A DNA stretch of 64,000 bases from Hormiphora californensis (GCA_020137815.1 CM035360.1:4203558-4267557), one strand, 5' to 3'. Positions 24,524 through 37,900 are shown, numbered from the stretch's first letter. The notes: generated by a model from the letters alone, not told the origin. Program-made: numbers and translations.

Positions 24524-24744
24524 GACTGGGGGATCTAGTTCATGCTAAAGAGAGGGGGAGAATGTGTTAGTAAAACCGATCCTGGAGGGGTATGGATTAA
24601 TAGTTAATAGAGGGGGTTAGGGATTCTATAGTTGGGGATAGAGAAACACAGATTGGATATATGAGCATGGTCAATAAAAAACTTGTCAAATATAGCTGAA
24701 ATCATTCCGCACACATAATTACACACGAACAGACTGCAAAAAAA

Positions 24745-24760
24745 CACACACACACACACA
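24745..24760. repeat. (CA)n microsatellite
   Basis: A short CA run in the gap between CC2D2A and CFAP45. Confidence 0.8.
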
Positions 24761-24972
24761 AACATGATGAATCCTGCACCAATACACTTTCACTCAACAA
24801 TTCCCACAATTACACTCAGCGAACACAGATACATATCAAAACTAAACGTTGTCATAATAATTATACCAAAAATGGTATGCAGTGTCTAATAAAGGAAATA
24901 ATACACAACTGTACAAAACGCAACCGTATACCAGCAGTCAGCAGCTTAAAAACATTGCCTAGAGTCCCGAAA

Positions 24973-27900
24973 TTAATACTTTTTCTGTAAAGTAGCCACA
25001 TAAATCCACACGGACAGCACATTGTTGGGGTAAGGGTGAATATACACGGACAGCGCAAACTCAACCGCTGGATCCTCCGCTACATGTACATTAGTACTAA
25101 ATACACTCTCCACAATCGTCTTTGCGTCTGCATATCTCATGTTCATGGGGAAGCCAGTGACATTATGAGAGTTTAACAACTCAGCCAGGGTCGACTGTTC
25201 CTCGTCTTCCGTCATGGTTCCCATTTCAAGTCGTGGCAGGATCTGCTTCATGAGGACCCGACAGTGCCTGTTCCACCTTGTCACATGTCTCTCTCGCCAC
25301 TCCATCACCTTGTCCATCAGCATCTTCTCAAGGTTGCTCTCCAAATTTTGGACTGCTTCCAAGTTTGTCTCGGGGTATTCCAGTCGGGATACCTGGACGG
25401 TGGACAGCTTTGGAGATGAGCGGGTGAAGAATGGCTCCCAACAACGTTTGTCCGTCAGGTTGAATTTCATCCTTGGAGGATCGTCAACGTTCTGGATATT
25501 GGCCCAGATGTTTTCGTGGTTGAATACATAACTGACAGTAACGAGAGAATGGTAGGGCTTATTTTGGGGGTGATCATGGCCTGTGGAGGGATTCCACAAG
25601 ATCACTCCATCCAGTTGGTTCGTCATGACATAACATGTTTTACCCTCAGGAACACCAACACCAACCACGACATACGCATCCACCCCCATGTACAGGAAAT
25701 AGTTACACAGGAGCACCGCATGTTCCTCTTCGTCACCAGTAAGCATCTTCAGGAACCAATCAGATGTTATCCAGATATCACATGACCCGTTGAAGGCGAT
25801 ACTATCCTGGTAGTACGGGATACGGGATACAAACTTAGCTATCTGTTTCATAGCGGGGAGTGTTGACATAGTGGGGCCTCGTTCAGGAGGGAGAAGACCC
25901 GCTGGAGGATTCTGGGGTGTTATGAATCGGTTCACAAAGATCTGCTTTCCATTCACATCAGTTACCAGAATTCTAAAGTTTCGACTGGGGAACTTTTGTT
26001 TTAGCTTAGCATCCCAAATCTGGGAAGCCCGGACAAGTCGGGCGTCCTCGTTGGAGTTGAAGGCCTCGCGGAGGGGCGGCTGGGGAGCGAGGGGTGGTTC
26101 TACAGTGATGAAAATGGAGAGATAACTGTTTCTATCAGCTGGAGCGGATGTCAGGCTCATGAGAGAAGCCGGGTCAGCCAGTAACTGGGGTTGTAGGGTA
26201 TGATCCTTGTTGTACCCTATTAGGGCATGAGGGACATTCAGCCTAAACTTTCCCTCGACTCTGGAGTTGATGTAGATGGTAGAAAAGGGAATGGAGAAAC
26301 TGCCCAACCACCTCCTCTCGAGCCGCTGGTGAATGTTGGTATCCCTCAGCCGGCTATCCTCCAAGATATCCACTATGACCTCATCAAACACATTGAAGTA
26401 AACCTCGTCGCTAATGTGTCGGAGATTAGTAGCCGAGTAGTCATTGTTTAGCACGTTGAGAGGTAGGAATGAGCTCTTGGTTCCAGTGTGGATTAGGTCC
26501 ATCTGCTACATGGGTTACCTTGCTTTGCCGTTGGAAGGATACCTCCACAAACTGGCCGGAGCATGACAGCATACCTTGCGATGTTAGTGTCACTTGTCAT
26601 TTGGGTTGTGGATGTGACGGGTTTACGGCGGACAGGCAGACTCTGGGCAGTTGATATGTTGATCATTAAGGAGACATTAGTGATTCCAACGGCCTGGTTG
26701 GTCACCTTCTTTCGTTCCTTTCTTTGTGGTCGGAGGGGATGTCGTGGTTCCAATAACTTTGCAATGCTCCTGCCTAGAGTGCTAATATCAGGGACCTGTT
26801 CCTCCATTACCACATCACTGAGCTCGTGAGAGACCCGGACCTGACGAGACCTATTTGCTATCTTCTGCTGAACCTCCTTCAAAAACTTGGTGACCGCGGC
26901 TCTTTGTTGATCAAACACGTCTCCCTCCTCTTTCGCGAGGACCTTTTCTGTTTCCTTGTTGTCCGCTAAACAGAACTCAAAGTTTGTCATTTCGGAGGGG
27001 TACAGTGGTACCATCTTCATGGGTTTGTACTCCGGAACCCCCTGGTTTCGGAGAGATAACAGCTGGAACCTTCGATTATTTTCCAGCTCCTCCGTCGTTC
27101 CAAAATAGGTTTGTTTCTCGAGGTGATCCAGACGGAATGCCCGGACCTCGACCGGCCCACCGCCGCCTGGCCTGTTCATCAGATGGAGCAAGGGTGCATT
27201 ACGGGGATCATTCGGATCAAGTTTAGCATCAGATATCCATTGACTCACTTTTTCCATGTCGTTTAAACTTTTAACCCCGATTGAGTGTATCGGATCGGCC
27301 CGCCCAAATGTGACCTCTTTTTGGGCAGGAGCCAAGATTTTCCCGGTGTTGCTATCACGAACCCAGGCGGTTGAGCAAGACAATTTCCCGCTGGTCACAT
27401 GGATTTTGTTGTCTTCTGCACAGGGCACCCCACTCCCAACGGCGCTGGACCCCGAATACGATGACTTTTGATTTGAACTGAACTCAAATTTATCGACCTC
27501 AACGCACCCTGTGTGCCTGTCATTCGAGGGAATTTCAAGGAAAATGTCCGACAATTTTTCAGATGCAGCAAACAGCTCAAACCGAATACTCTCAGGCCAG
27601 TGAACAACTTGCATGCACACACTTTCAGAGAAACTAACCGTGAAATCTGAGGTAAGATGAACGGACGGTGTCTTGGTTACCTCAGAGTTGTTGTAGAACA
27701 GTTTCCCATAGTAAACAGACTTCTGGATATCTTTTCTCCGTTTTTGCTCCGGTGCTGGACATTCCTCAAGTGGTGTTATGACGACCGAGTGGGTTATCTC
27801 CAAGGTGACGATGGGATCCCCTGGTACTTTCCGACATCGCATATCCTCCATCTGAATCTCATCCAGCAGGGCATCCAGTTTGGGCTTCACTGGAGCTGCT

Positions 27901-29597
27901 GGTTTTATTGGAAGTTCAACCATCTCTTGCTTGCTTTCCTTTTGCTTCTTTTTTAGCTCTTTCACTTGGAGTTTCCATGCAGCCATCTCATTTTTGTACC
28001 GCCCGTATTCGATATTCCATGCCCCCATTATTTCATCTTTCTGTTCAGTAAACGTGTGTTTGACCCTCCGCTGCCAGGCTTTATCCTCGGCCGCGTAGTC
28101 GCCCTGACTTTTGTGAATCAGAAGCTGGATGTTAGTATTAGTGTAGCCATTAGTTTCACGTAGAGTCTTTATATCACGCCATACCGTGAGAATGCTTTTT
28201 AGCATCTGTTTCTCTTTCAACCACTCCACATTCACCAGCTCCCTCACGTTCCTAATTTCCTCCAAATACTCATCCAAATTTTCCTTTCCCTCCCGATTAA
28301 ACTGTTTCGTCATGTCCCAGGGTTTCGGTCCCAGAGTGTCCCTGATCTCCTGTACAGCATCCCGGAGAGATTGTAACCGAGAATCCAGGTGACTTGCTAG
28401 TTGTTGTCTTTGGAGGATCTGAAATCGTTGGTAAAGTTCCCGCAGCTGGGCCACTAGGACGTGCTCTCGGGAGAAAAGGGGGTGGTGGGTGAACTCAAGT
28501 TGGGCAACTGTGACGTGAAGCTGGTTGACGGTGCTGCGACCTATAAATTTCCCATGTGAGGCGGTACATTTAGCAACTTGTTGGACGGTGCGGTCAACCT
28601 CAAAGTTGATCATTGGCCGTGATGAGATCTGTTTGAGGGGGTCAGGTGTCACCAACATACTACCATCAATACCAAACCATCTCTTTCCTCGATCCGTCTG
28701 CAGGAGACGACTCTCCATTTTGTTCCAGTTGGATAAGTTGACACTAGGTGGCTCCCCGACATAGATACCCTCGTCCTCCAGAAAACAGGGCAAGCCACCG
28801 TGTAATGTTGTGGTCTCTACTGTCGAGGAGTCAGGGTAGAATGTCCGGCCATCTGGAACTGAGGACTTCATCTGTGGTCGGGCGACTACATACAAATTAT
28901 CAAACTGAGAAAGAGCCCCATCGCCAGCGTCCACACGGTTAATTTCAGTCGTCTCTTTTTCCGAAGGAGGGTTGTAAACTTTAGTGAAAAACGCCCACTC
29001 ATCCACCTCTTCCTCTTGCTGGTGTAGACTCTCGATTGTATTTCTCTTGGCCATAACTTTCCATCTTAGACTAGTGCTCCTTTCCTCAGAAATATCCTGA
29101 CCCGTGTCATCCTCTTCTATCCCACCACCTCCAGGACCACTCGTATCCGCAGTAATGTCGAACCGAGTCTGTTGCTCTCTTGCTCGGAGACCCCGTAGTT
29201 TCCTAACAGGTTCCTCCTGCATTGCACCCTCCTGGGACTTCTTGGCCTGTTCTTTGAGTCTCCAGCGGATGGAAGTACTCAGGTTTACTGACTGGGAGGC
29301 ACTTTTCGGGTCCTCCTCTGTAGCATCCCCTAACATGGGTATCATCTCAATATCATCACCAGACTGTTTCCCCACCCCGAAACTCTGATCAAGGGTCTGT
29401 TTCCGGATTTCACGGCGCTTAGCAATGCTTGTCATTAGTCTGGATCCGTCTAAATTCCGGGAATCCCCATCCTCCTCTATGAGGGTGTCAGCTGGGATTG
29501 TCGTGTTTGATGTCATGTTCAGGTCTTTCCGTCGCTGGGATATCTGTCCTCGGAGCGATATGTTGTTATCTGATGGTCTTTGTTGAAGTTGTAACAT
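24973..29597 (-). CDS. CC2D2A: CC2D2A, ciliary transition-zone coiled-coil/C2 protein
   Basis: A transition-zone (MKS complex) scaffold needed for ciliogenesis. One uninterrupted exon of 4,625 bases encodes about 1,540 aa (human about 1,620). The start at MLQLQQRPSDNN follows the acceptor CCCTCTTTAG directly. The N-terminal half is disordered and coiled-coil. Around residues 970-1100 is a C2 domain (FVEVSFQR...ADGPNPHWNQEL). The C-terminal part carries GDEEEHAVLLCNYFLYMG, a transglutaminase-like region, and the terminal NVLSVWIYVATL. Two one-base excesses at 26552 and 26464-26473 break the C2 domain; removing both makes the length divisible by three. Lack of introns contrasts with vertebrates and with neighbouring EFHC1. 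A 50-base GT...AG segment could also be spliced here, but it would delete the conserved strand. Confidence 0.95.
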
Positions 29598-29825
29598 TGC
29601 TAAAGAGGGATACAGAGGATTTGTTAGTATTTGGGGAAGAGTTAGGATGGCGATTGAGGGCGCTTGGCCTTGGGTGAAGGGAAGAAGGTAAGAGGGTGAG
29701 ACTGAGAGTTGGGATATTGGGAATTGGGCAGGTGAAAAAACAAAAATATCTATCCACAACACGGAAGAAAAACAGTCAACAGTAAAAACAGAAATTAAAA
29801 ACAGCCCCAGAAAAAAAACATAGTT

Positions 29826-31184
29826 TCACATCAGTGGTGGTACATCAGGGTCATCTTCAAATCCAACTGGTACTTGTTTCACCTTCACAACAGGCTTGGT
29901 TTTGGTTACCATGGGTGCACCCTTCGAACCATCTGACTTAACAATTTTACTGAAGTCCAAGTCTGGCTTTTTATCATCAAACTCCAAGAAATTGTTCGCA
30001 TCCTTTTTCTTCTGTTTCTCCTTCAAGAATTTGGAGTTTTCATCCCGGAACGATGGCCTAGAAACAGATTTAGTCGATTGCCATTGTTGGTTTAGTGTAG
30101 GCATGATTATTTGTAGCTTGCCCGTCATTTGAGATCTCTGACAAGAACTTGTATCCGGACAAACTTCCACGGGCAGAGTAAGCTGAAATGTCCGTCCCTC
30201 AGCGACTATTTTGATGTATGTAGGCTGAACGTCCATATCAATGTTGTGAGTTGAGAGATACTTTGGGACAGACACCTCAAGAGTTATCTCCCGACTATCA
30301 CTAGAGTCATCTAACAGGAAGGGCCATTTCCCCTGATTGAGATTGAGCCGTTTGCCCTCTCGTTCTAGAACTGTTTCTCTCTTAGGAACCTTGTTTGTCC
30401 GCACATTCGACTGAGCTGCCTCCCTCTCCAATCTCTCTTCCTCTAGTTTAGCGTGGATCTGTTTTCTCGTATCAGGGGTGTTTTCAACAGGGGTGTTCCA
30501 AAAATCGTCTTTGTTGTTTTTAGGTTTCTTTACCTCATCTCCCTCCTCATTTTCCTTCCCTATCTCTTCTATGGTAGCTTGAGGAGATTCCTCGGCGCCA
30601 ATATCGGTGTACCATCGGCCACCCTTTCCCTCCTTTTTCTTCCGCTCTTTGATAAAGTAATCCTCCTGTTGCCACACAATGGATTTCCGGATCTCCTCCA
30701 GGTTTTGGGTCGCCTCAAGCCTTTCCGTGTTTGTAATGTCAATGCCGTCAAGCCGCTGGAGTTGCGGCAATGTCCCTACAACGAAGTCACGGTAGTGCTC
30801 GAATTTCGCCGCTGGATTTCCTGTCATGTACATTTCATGTAGGAACTCATTGCATCGGAGTGATTCTATTGATGTTAGCTCAGCAATGAAGTTCACCGTA
30901 AGATCAAGCTTGTTGAGATTCTCGCACTTTTCAAGGTTTTCCACTTTCTGAATGTTGTTCAGGGCGAGATTGAGATATTCCAGCTGTTTCAGCTTACTGA
31001 CATTTTCAATTTTGTCAATAAGATTGCTCTGAAGGTAGAGGATCTTGAGATCGCGACACCATTTGTCAATATGCTCGATCTTCTCTATGTCACTCTGATG
31101 TAAACTAATCTCTTCCAGTGAGAAAATGAGTCCTTCGTTATGCTCCGCCCGTTTCCGGATAAGGGCTTCAGAGATTTGAACCAT
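29826..31184 (-). CDS. DNAAF11: DNAAF11 (LRRC6/tilB), dynein arm assembly factor
   Basis: A cytoplasmic preassembly factor for axonemal dynein arms. The intact 452-aa frame starts at MVQISEALIRKRAEHNEG (31184); an upstream in-frame ATG at 31220 is less likely because homology begins here. Leucine-rich repeats cover about residues 20-125 (LKILYLQSNLIDKIENV, LEYLNLALNNI, LNKLDLTVNFI). An LRR cap follows (GNPAAKFEHYRDFVVGTLPQL). A basic coiled stretch and the invariant GRWYTDI lead to a CS-like (p23) domain at about residues 290-385 (MDVQPTYIKIVAEGRTFQLTLP). The protein ends EDDPDVPPLM, as in vertebrates. It is intronless and begins the four-gene ciliary run; CC2D2A starts 228 bases downstream. 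Confidence 0.97.
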   Translation of the reverse strand: MVQISEALIRKRAEHNEGLIFSLEEISLHQSDIEKIEHIDKWCRDLKILYLQSNLIDKIENVSKLKQLEYLNLALNNIQKVENLEKCENLNKLDLTVNFIAELTSIESLRCNEFLHEMYMTGNPAAKFEHYRDFVVGTLPQLQRLDGIDITNTERLEATQNLEEIRKSIVWQQEDYFIKERKKKEGKGGRWYTDIGAEESPQATIEEIGKENEEGDEVKKPKNNKDDFWNTPVENTPDTRKQIHAKLEEERLEREAAQSNVRTNKVPKRETVLEREGKRLNLNQGKWPFLLDDSSDSREITLEVSVPKYLSTHNIDMDVQPTYIKIVAEGRTFQLTLPVEVCPDTSSCQRSQMTGKLQIIMPTLNQQWQSTKSVSRPSFRDENSKFLKEKQKKKDANNFLEFDDKKPDLDFSKIVKSDGSKGAPMVTKTKPVVKVKQVPVGFEDDPDVPPLM

Positions 31185-31978
31185 AATAGGGTTGCTAGAA
31201 GGTTTTAGATCTGAGGTCAATCAATGAAGAACAATTGAGTGCTTACTACGTACACGAGGCTATCAAGACAACAAATTGCAAAGCTAAGCTGCCGTATCCA
31301 TCCAGGTCGGTTGCCCAAGAGATATTCATCCAACGCGATATTTTGAATCATTCCAAATATCTTCGCGCGCACGTCGAATTGAGTTGCACAGCGCGCAATT
31401 TTTGAAAATCTCTTTAAAATGGATTTGCGCGTGCAAAGAGTGAACCTCGATTCGTTACAAACTTCATCGTCAAATTTCGATGTAAGCAAGCCTTTTCCTT
31501 ACTAGCTTGATTCCCAACTACCTCATCAGGAACTAAACTGGCTAAAGTAAAGCTTAAATTCCGTTAATATGTACTTGTTGCTAAACAGAAACCCAAATGG
31601 AAAACACATTTGGTTTGCGGGGGAAACACAATTGAATTTTGACAACACTCAAATATTAAACCTTCACATTAACATAATTCCAGGCAACAGGTACCAATTA
31701 TAGATTTAACCAGCTAAATTGGGGCTGAGCTGCAGAGAGAAATTGCTAAAAACGGGGATATTGAGAAATGTAAATATTGTGACCAAGATTTGAGCGAATG
31801 AGCAAATTCCATCTCCACGCCATCAAATTATTAACGTTGTTGTTATGAATAGTTAAAATAAGTAATGTACAACATCGTTATAGTTGTGTGTGTGTGTGTG
31901 TCCCATAAATAGACAGAAAATACAGTCCATACAACAGATAACTCTGATTGTTGAATTGGAATGTGAAGATGACAGTTC
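31185..31978. other. intergenic between DNAAF11 and HM13 3' end
   Basis: The first 300 bases probably hold the DNAAF11 leader: a small intron (acceptor TTGACCTCAG at about 31210) is possible. The rest is AT-rich with a short (CA/GT)n run near 31885-31900. The HM13 3'UTR enters from the right. Confidence 0.5.
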
Positions 31979-34900
31979 CTATTCAGTTTTCTTGCACTCA
32001 GTTTCCTCGACAGCAGCTGGGGTCTCCTGTTGCTCCTCGTCGTATGCAATCACAGATGAGAAATCTCCTGTAAAGATATAGGGTTGTTGGAAAAATCACA
32101 ACGTTTACTTGGAATTTCTAGAAATAAATTTTTAGTATTGTCCCCAATTGGGCGAAATAGAGAGATATGTCTAATTCAAAAAAGAGATCTACCCAATTAT
32201 TCCCCAATAATGTACCTTTGATGAGGCTAATGATGAGGGGGATTCCGACACAGGTAGGAACAAGGTATAGCAGGGCAGGTTGGGCAGCATTGAAAATAGT
32301 CAGAACTCCAATAGTCATCCCCATACCAAGCACATAGGACATGAAACTAACCCAGAAGTAGAACTGGGAACCTTCACCCTTGCTATAAAAGAGAGGGAGT
32401 TGTGTATTAGTGGGGGGGGGGGGGTTAGTGGCGAATATTAGTGGGTAGTGTTAGTGGGGAGATTAGTCAGTTATTATCACGATTCTTTCATAATTCTGAC
32501 CGGGGCGATGATTGATTTAATTCTCCAACAAACCTGGCATCATATCGGAGTAGAAGGGCAATGAAAACACCAGGTAGGACAATATCACCGAGGCCGAGCA
32601 TGGCAAAGTTGGAGCCGAAGATTCCTTTGTCGAGAAAATCCATGGGGAAGAGAACTGTAAAGGGGGTGGGGGAGTTAGTGACACTGTCTGGTTCGAATAT
32701 ATTACGTGCTAATTAATTACTTGTTGTATCAAACAAAGATTAATTAATTATCAATTAATTATTTGTCAAATTACAGATGAATTACCTTTGATGGGTGCAT
32801 CAAGATTCTTCGCAACCATGACCATAACCTCAGTCCCAAACACCCAGAAAATATCGTAGAAGAACAGAAGGGAGAGAAGGATACATCCGTTCTTAACACT
32901 GAAAAAAGGTCAGTTTTTATTATAATTATTATTATGAATAAACTTTGGTGGTATTGGTCATAGCTAGAGAGGTCGGAGATGGATAGATTGGTAAAGATAT
33001 CCCGGAATTATCATTTATCCCTATTGTGGATTCTATTGTCTGTTTCCGGGCTAAATATGGTGATCTATTGTCAGCACTCACCTTCCTAGAGAAATCATCT
33101 CAATACCGTTGATGGAGAATGCTAGACCAAACACATTGTTAGCCAACCAATGCTGAAAGAGGATAGAGAGATGGCTATTATACTATTTCACTAAGTTGGT
33201 GTTTCTATCTAATAGGTTACTGTGGTAGGGAAGGGAGCTCTCTGTGGTTTGTGAAAAGGGGATGTGTGATAGAACGATTACCCCCCCCCCCCCCCCCATT
33301 ATACCACTCCGATTGTGCAACTGTCTGTTGAAATGATCCCCCCGCGCGCGCCATCTGACGCAAGTCTGCTGCTGACCATGAGATAATTTGGTATGTTTGA
33401 GACGCCGCGCGTGCCATCTTTTCCCCTGTCATACGTGGAAGGGGACAACGTGAATTTGATTCACGGTCCTTTTATAAAATAAGGGATCTGGGATTATTCA
33501 ATTAATTTTTCAGGTACTCTACCTTTTTGAGGATATACCAGACTCCAAAGAGAGCTGAGAGAGCAAGGGAAACGACGTAGAGAAGATCAAACTTGCACTC
33601 GAAATAAACTGAGGGACGGGGGTGTTAACAATTTTACTTGAATTCGTGAAGACACAAGGTACAATTAATATAGTTAAGTATACTGTTAAGTATACTGTTT
33701 TGGAAATGTAATATGGAATGTAATATGGAACCAAGATTGTTCCTAAATCACGAGCCGCTCATACCAACCAACCAACCAACCAAGATTGTTCCTATCCCTT
33801 GCCCTCAACTACCCCCCAACTAAGCAGCCCTCATCATCAGCAGTGGTAATTTTTAGGGGATAGGGTGACATAGCGAACTAATTTATTTATTTGGTTTTTG
33901 GACAAAATTTTGACATATTTGGATTTCAAGGAGCACAGATTGGCAGCGAAATCGCCCAATATCTACCCTAACGAAGCACTTGCAGCACACTACCAATCAC
34001 AACACAATGGAGAACCCCCTGATTTAGAGTTTGACATATTGGCAACTGGCTAGGACCAGCCAGTCAGACGAAAAGTCACGGAGGCGATCCTAATCAAATC
34101 TCTTAAACCTACTACATACTTAACAAACCTACTAATTAACAAACGAGAAGAGGGAGAAAAGATCGAACAATTTATTATCTGATACAGTATCTGATTTTCT
34201 GATTCCTAGTTTGCGTGTGATGTATATATTGTACCTCGACCAAAACGCGGAGTTTTTACGTCAGCCGACCCGAAACCTGATTAAATTTTGCCACCCGCTG
34301 GTCTCAGGGCCTCCAAATATGTCTAAATATTATATGTCTAAAATATGTCTATATTGTCATTTGGGGTCATTTAGACCTTTTAATTACATGTAATTACCCT
34401 TTAATTACATGTAATTACATTTTAATTACATGTAATTACTTCCAATTACATTCCAATTACTTCAGCACGTCGAGAGCTTTCGAACGCACCCTAGAACACC
34501 TTTCTACTCCTTCTAATTGCCGAGTTCTGTATACCCCTTATTTTGACTGTTTTTCGCGTCCTACCCCTTATAAATTTGGGTATGGCCATCGCCACACCCC
34601 CTATACGTCGCGGGACCTCGAGACCTTTCCAACGAGCCATAGAACACCTCTCTACTACTTCAGGGGGCTTCAAAACTTTCACTCTAAAAATATCTATGGT
34701 TTTATGGTTATGGTTTATGGTTTTTTTTTCATCTGGTATTAAGGGCCTGTCGGCTCGGCCCCGTTGTTTTAGTTTTAGGGGGGATGTTTTAGGGGGGATG
34801 GGTTGAGTTTGGGTTATATTCGGGTCGGGGGGCCTTGCCAGGCCCCGAATAGTTCCTATTTCGTGTATTTTAGATATTAGACATTAATTAATGTGACCTT

Positions 34901-37900
34901 ATTTTTAGCAGCCTGATGATGTCGATGTTCGACGAAACCGTCGTGTAATTTATTTCCTGCAATAAAATCATTGTCTCAGTTGTCCATATACTGCTATCAA
35001 CTACTGAAGATGAGACTAATATCAAGCGTGGCAACACATGAACTTTATAAATTTTGGATGTAATTGTAAGTAATTACATGTAATTAAAATGTAATAACAT
35101 GTAATTAAAGGCTCTAAATGACCCCAAATGACTTTGACGTATTTAGATGTCCTGAGACTAGCGGGTGACCAAATTTAAGCCGGTTTCGGGTCGGATGACA
35201 TAAATACTCCACGTTTTGGTCGAGAAATATCCAGTAACATTATACGCGATAGGACTGGGTACACGATAGGACTGGGTACACGATAGGACTGAACCATTCG
35301 GCTCACTTTTCAATATGCGTCTACTCATTTTGTTACTTCTCTTGCTCCTTCAGGTAATTGAGATAGTTTTTACTGTAAATAAATGAAATTTACATTGTAT
35401 TAATTAGTTTCATTTTACCATTACTGAAATCAATTCTTTCTCTCCAGGTCCAGAACCTTGAAGCACGTGGGACATTTGAGATACAGTTTCTGGAGTATAG
35501 TAATCCTGATTGCAGTGAGTCAGGTGGTTGCGACTTTTACTTCAAAGACTTTCAACTCGGCGTCAATGGAATCTTACATGACTATGAATATTATATAGAT
35601 CTTCCATATAATACAAGCGTTGTGGATTTGACAACTATTTACTTTGGAAGTTACAATTTTTCGTTCGAATTCCCAATGAGAGCAACAGTTAGTACGAGCT
35701 GGGAAGTTTGGGAATATGATGATGGGTCGATGGTCGGGGATGATAAAATCCAAGACATCAACATTTCCATCCCTCTCTCAAACTACACAGCCTCTTCAGT
35801 TTGGCAGACTAGAAAATATTCTGGGACAACAGAAGAAGGAAACATAGCTGTTCTGTCGCTTAAATTCCGTATATCAAGTTGTGATTCACACTTTAAAGGA
35901 AAGGGATGTGATGATTGTAAGGAAAAGTGGGAAGGAAGCATTTGTGATATTTGCAGAGGAAACTGGAAGGAACCTGATTGTGATATCTGTGATATTGGCT
36001 GGGACATTGGGACAAACTGTACGACTTGTGCTGGCAACTATTATCCAGCTGGAAACTGCTCTCTACACTGCATCCCTACTCCCGAAATGTCAACCTGTAC
36101 TGACCAGGGACAGTTAGTCTATGAAGATCACGTCATAGGAGATACCTGTGACACCTGTGAAACAGGGTGGGATATTGGGACCAACTGTAGCTCCTGTTTT
36201 CCACATTTCTATCCAGCTGGGAACTGTTTGGTAAAGTGTGTCTCTGTCCAAAACATGTCTTGGTGTGATGATCAGGGGAATCTGGTTTGTAAGCCCCACG
36301 TCACTGGGGACATCTGTGACCGTTGTGCAGTAGGTCGGGACATTGGGACAAACTGTACGACTTGTGCTGGCAACTACTATCCTGCTGGAAATTGCTCTCT
36401 ACACTGCATCGCGGATCCTGGAATGTCAACCTGTACTGACCAGGGACAGTTAGTCTGTGAAGATCACGTCATAGGAGATACCTGTGACACCTGTGAAACA
36501 GGGTGGGACATTGGGACCAACTGTAGCTCCTGTTCTCCACATTTCTATCCAGCTGGAAACTGTTCAGTAAATTGTGTCTCTGTCCCAACCATGTCTTTTT
36601 GTGACAGCCAGGGTGCTCTAGTTTGTGAGCCTCATGTTACAGGGACCAACTGTGACAAATGCCTAACAGGATGGGACATTGGGACCAACTGCACGAGCTG
36701 TGAGGAGGATTGGACAGGCGAGAAATGCGACTCTTGTGCAGATAGCTTCTATCCAGCCGGGGATTGCACTGTTCACTGCCTGTCTGATGATAACTTTGCG
36801 TGCACTACTCAGGGAGTTCGGCTGTGTAAAATAGGAAGTACTGCAGAGGAATGTGTTTCCCACAACAACAACTTGGTCGGGAAGGCTATCCTAGGTGGTA
36901 TGATATCTGGTCTCACTGTGGTTCTACTCGCCGGATTGGTTGGGATAATCGTGGTTACTATTAAATATAAAAGGAGGAGGAATACTACCGCTGAACCGAT
37001 TGTTCATCAAGGCCCAACAACCCAGAAGGAACATGATTATGTGGAGATGGACGACGTCACAAACAAGCCCATCTAGCACCTGAACCCGGGGTATAATGAC
37101 TAAGGAGATTAGACTTTCACCATAATTGGTTTTGAACTGTGAGACTAATATAATCGGCTTTAATATAACTAGAGCCCAACGTTTTCAATAATAACAACGG
37201 CTGATACACAGGGATTCGTGTGTTGAAAAATCAATGTTTTTGATGTTCATTTTGAGCATAGGGAGGATATGAATTATGAGTTTAGCCATTTCCATTTTCC
37301 GCCAAAAATTGGCCGGATTTGGGGCAAAACTGTTTTCCTGGCTATTTGAAAGACTTTTCGGAAACATTCACTGCACCAAGCACATGTAACAAAATTCAGA
37401 TTTCAGACATGGAATAGCTCTGTACAACCCTTTTCTAACTATTCCATGTCGAAAATCTCGGTTTCGTGGACGAATTGAGGGAAATACGGCTGTTTCAAAT
37501 TAGCAGACTAAGGCGGGCTAATTGAAACACCAAATTTGGATAAATATCACGTGACCCTGACCCCGGAAGACAAAATGAGACATCTCAAACCACTTCAAAA
37601 ACTACCCTGGGACTGTCTCGGTAAAATAGGGTGAAACAATTTTAGGTTTGACTTGATTTGTAGACACACAAAGGAAAAAAGTGAAAAACTGTTTCAAATA
37701 GCCAGTGGCTACCCTATCCAGGCGCGGCTCAGGAAAGTTGGCAGGTCGGTAGAACTTCGACAGAATTTATGGCAGGTCTGAATTTAGGGCATCTCTGAAT
37801 TTAGGGCGGGTCTGAATTTAGGGCAGGTCTTAATTTAGGGCAGGTCTGAATACTCAGAGTGACTGAGAGTTAGTAGTCGGATGATAGGTATTTGATGATC

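Noticed and set aside
31217-31489. 90-aa minus-strand frame upstream of DNAAF11
   Set aside because: No family similarity; it overlaps the DNAAF11 leader and a likely small 5'UTR intron.
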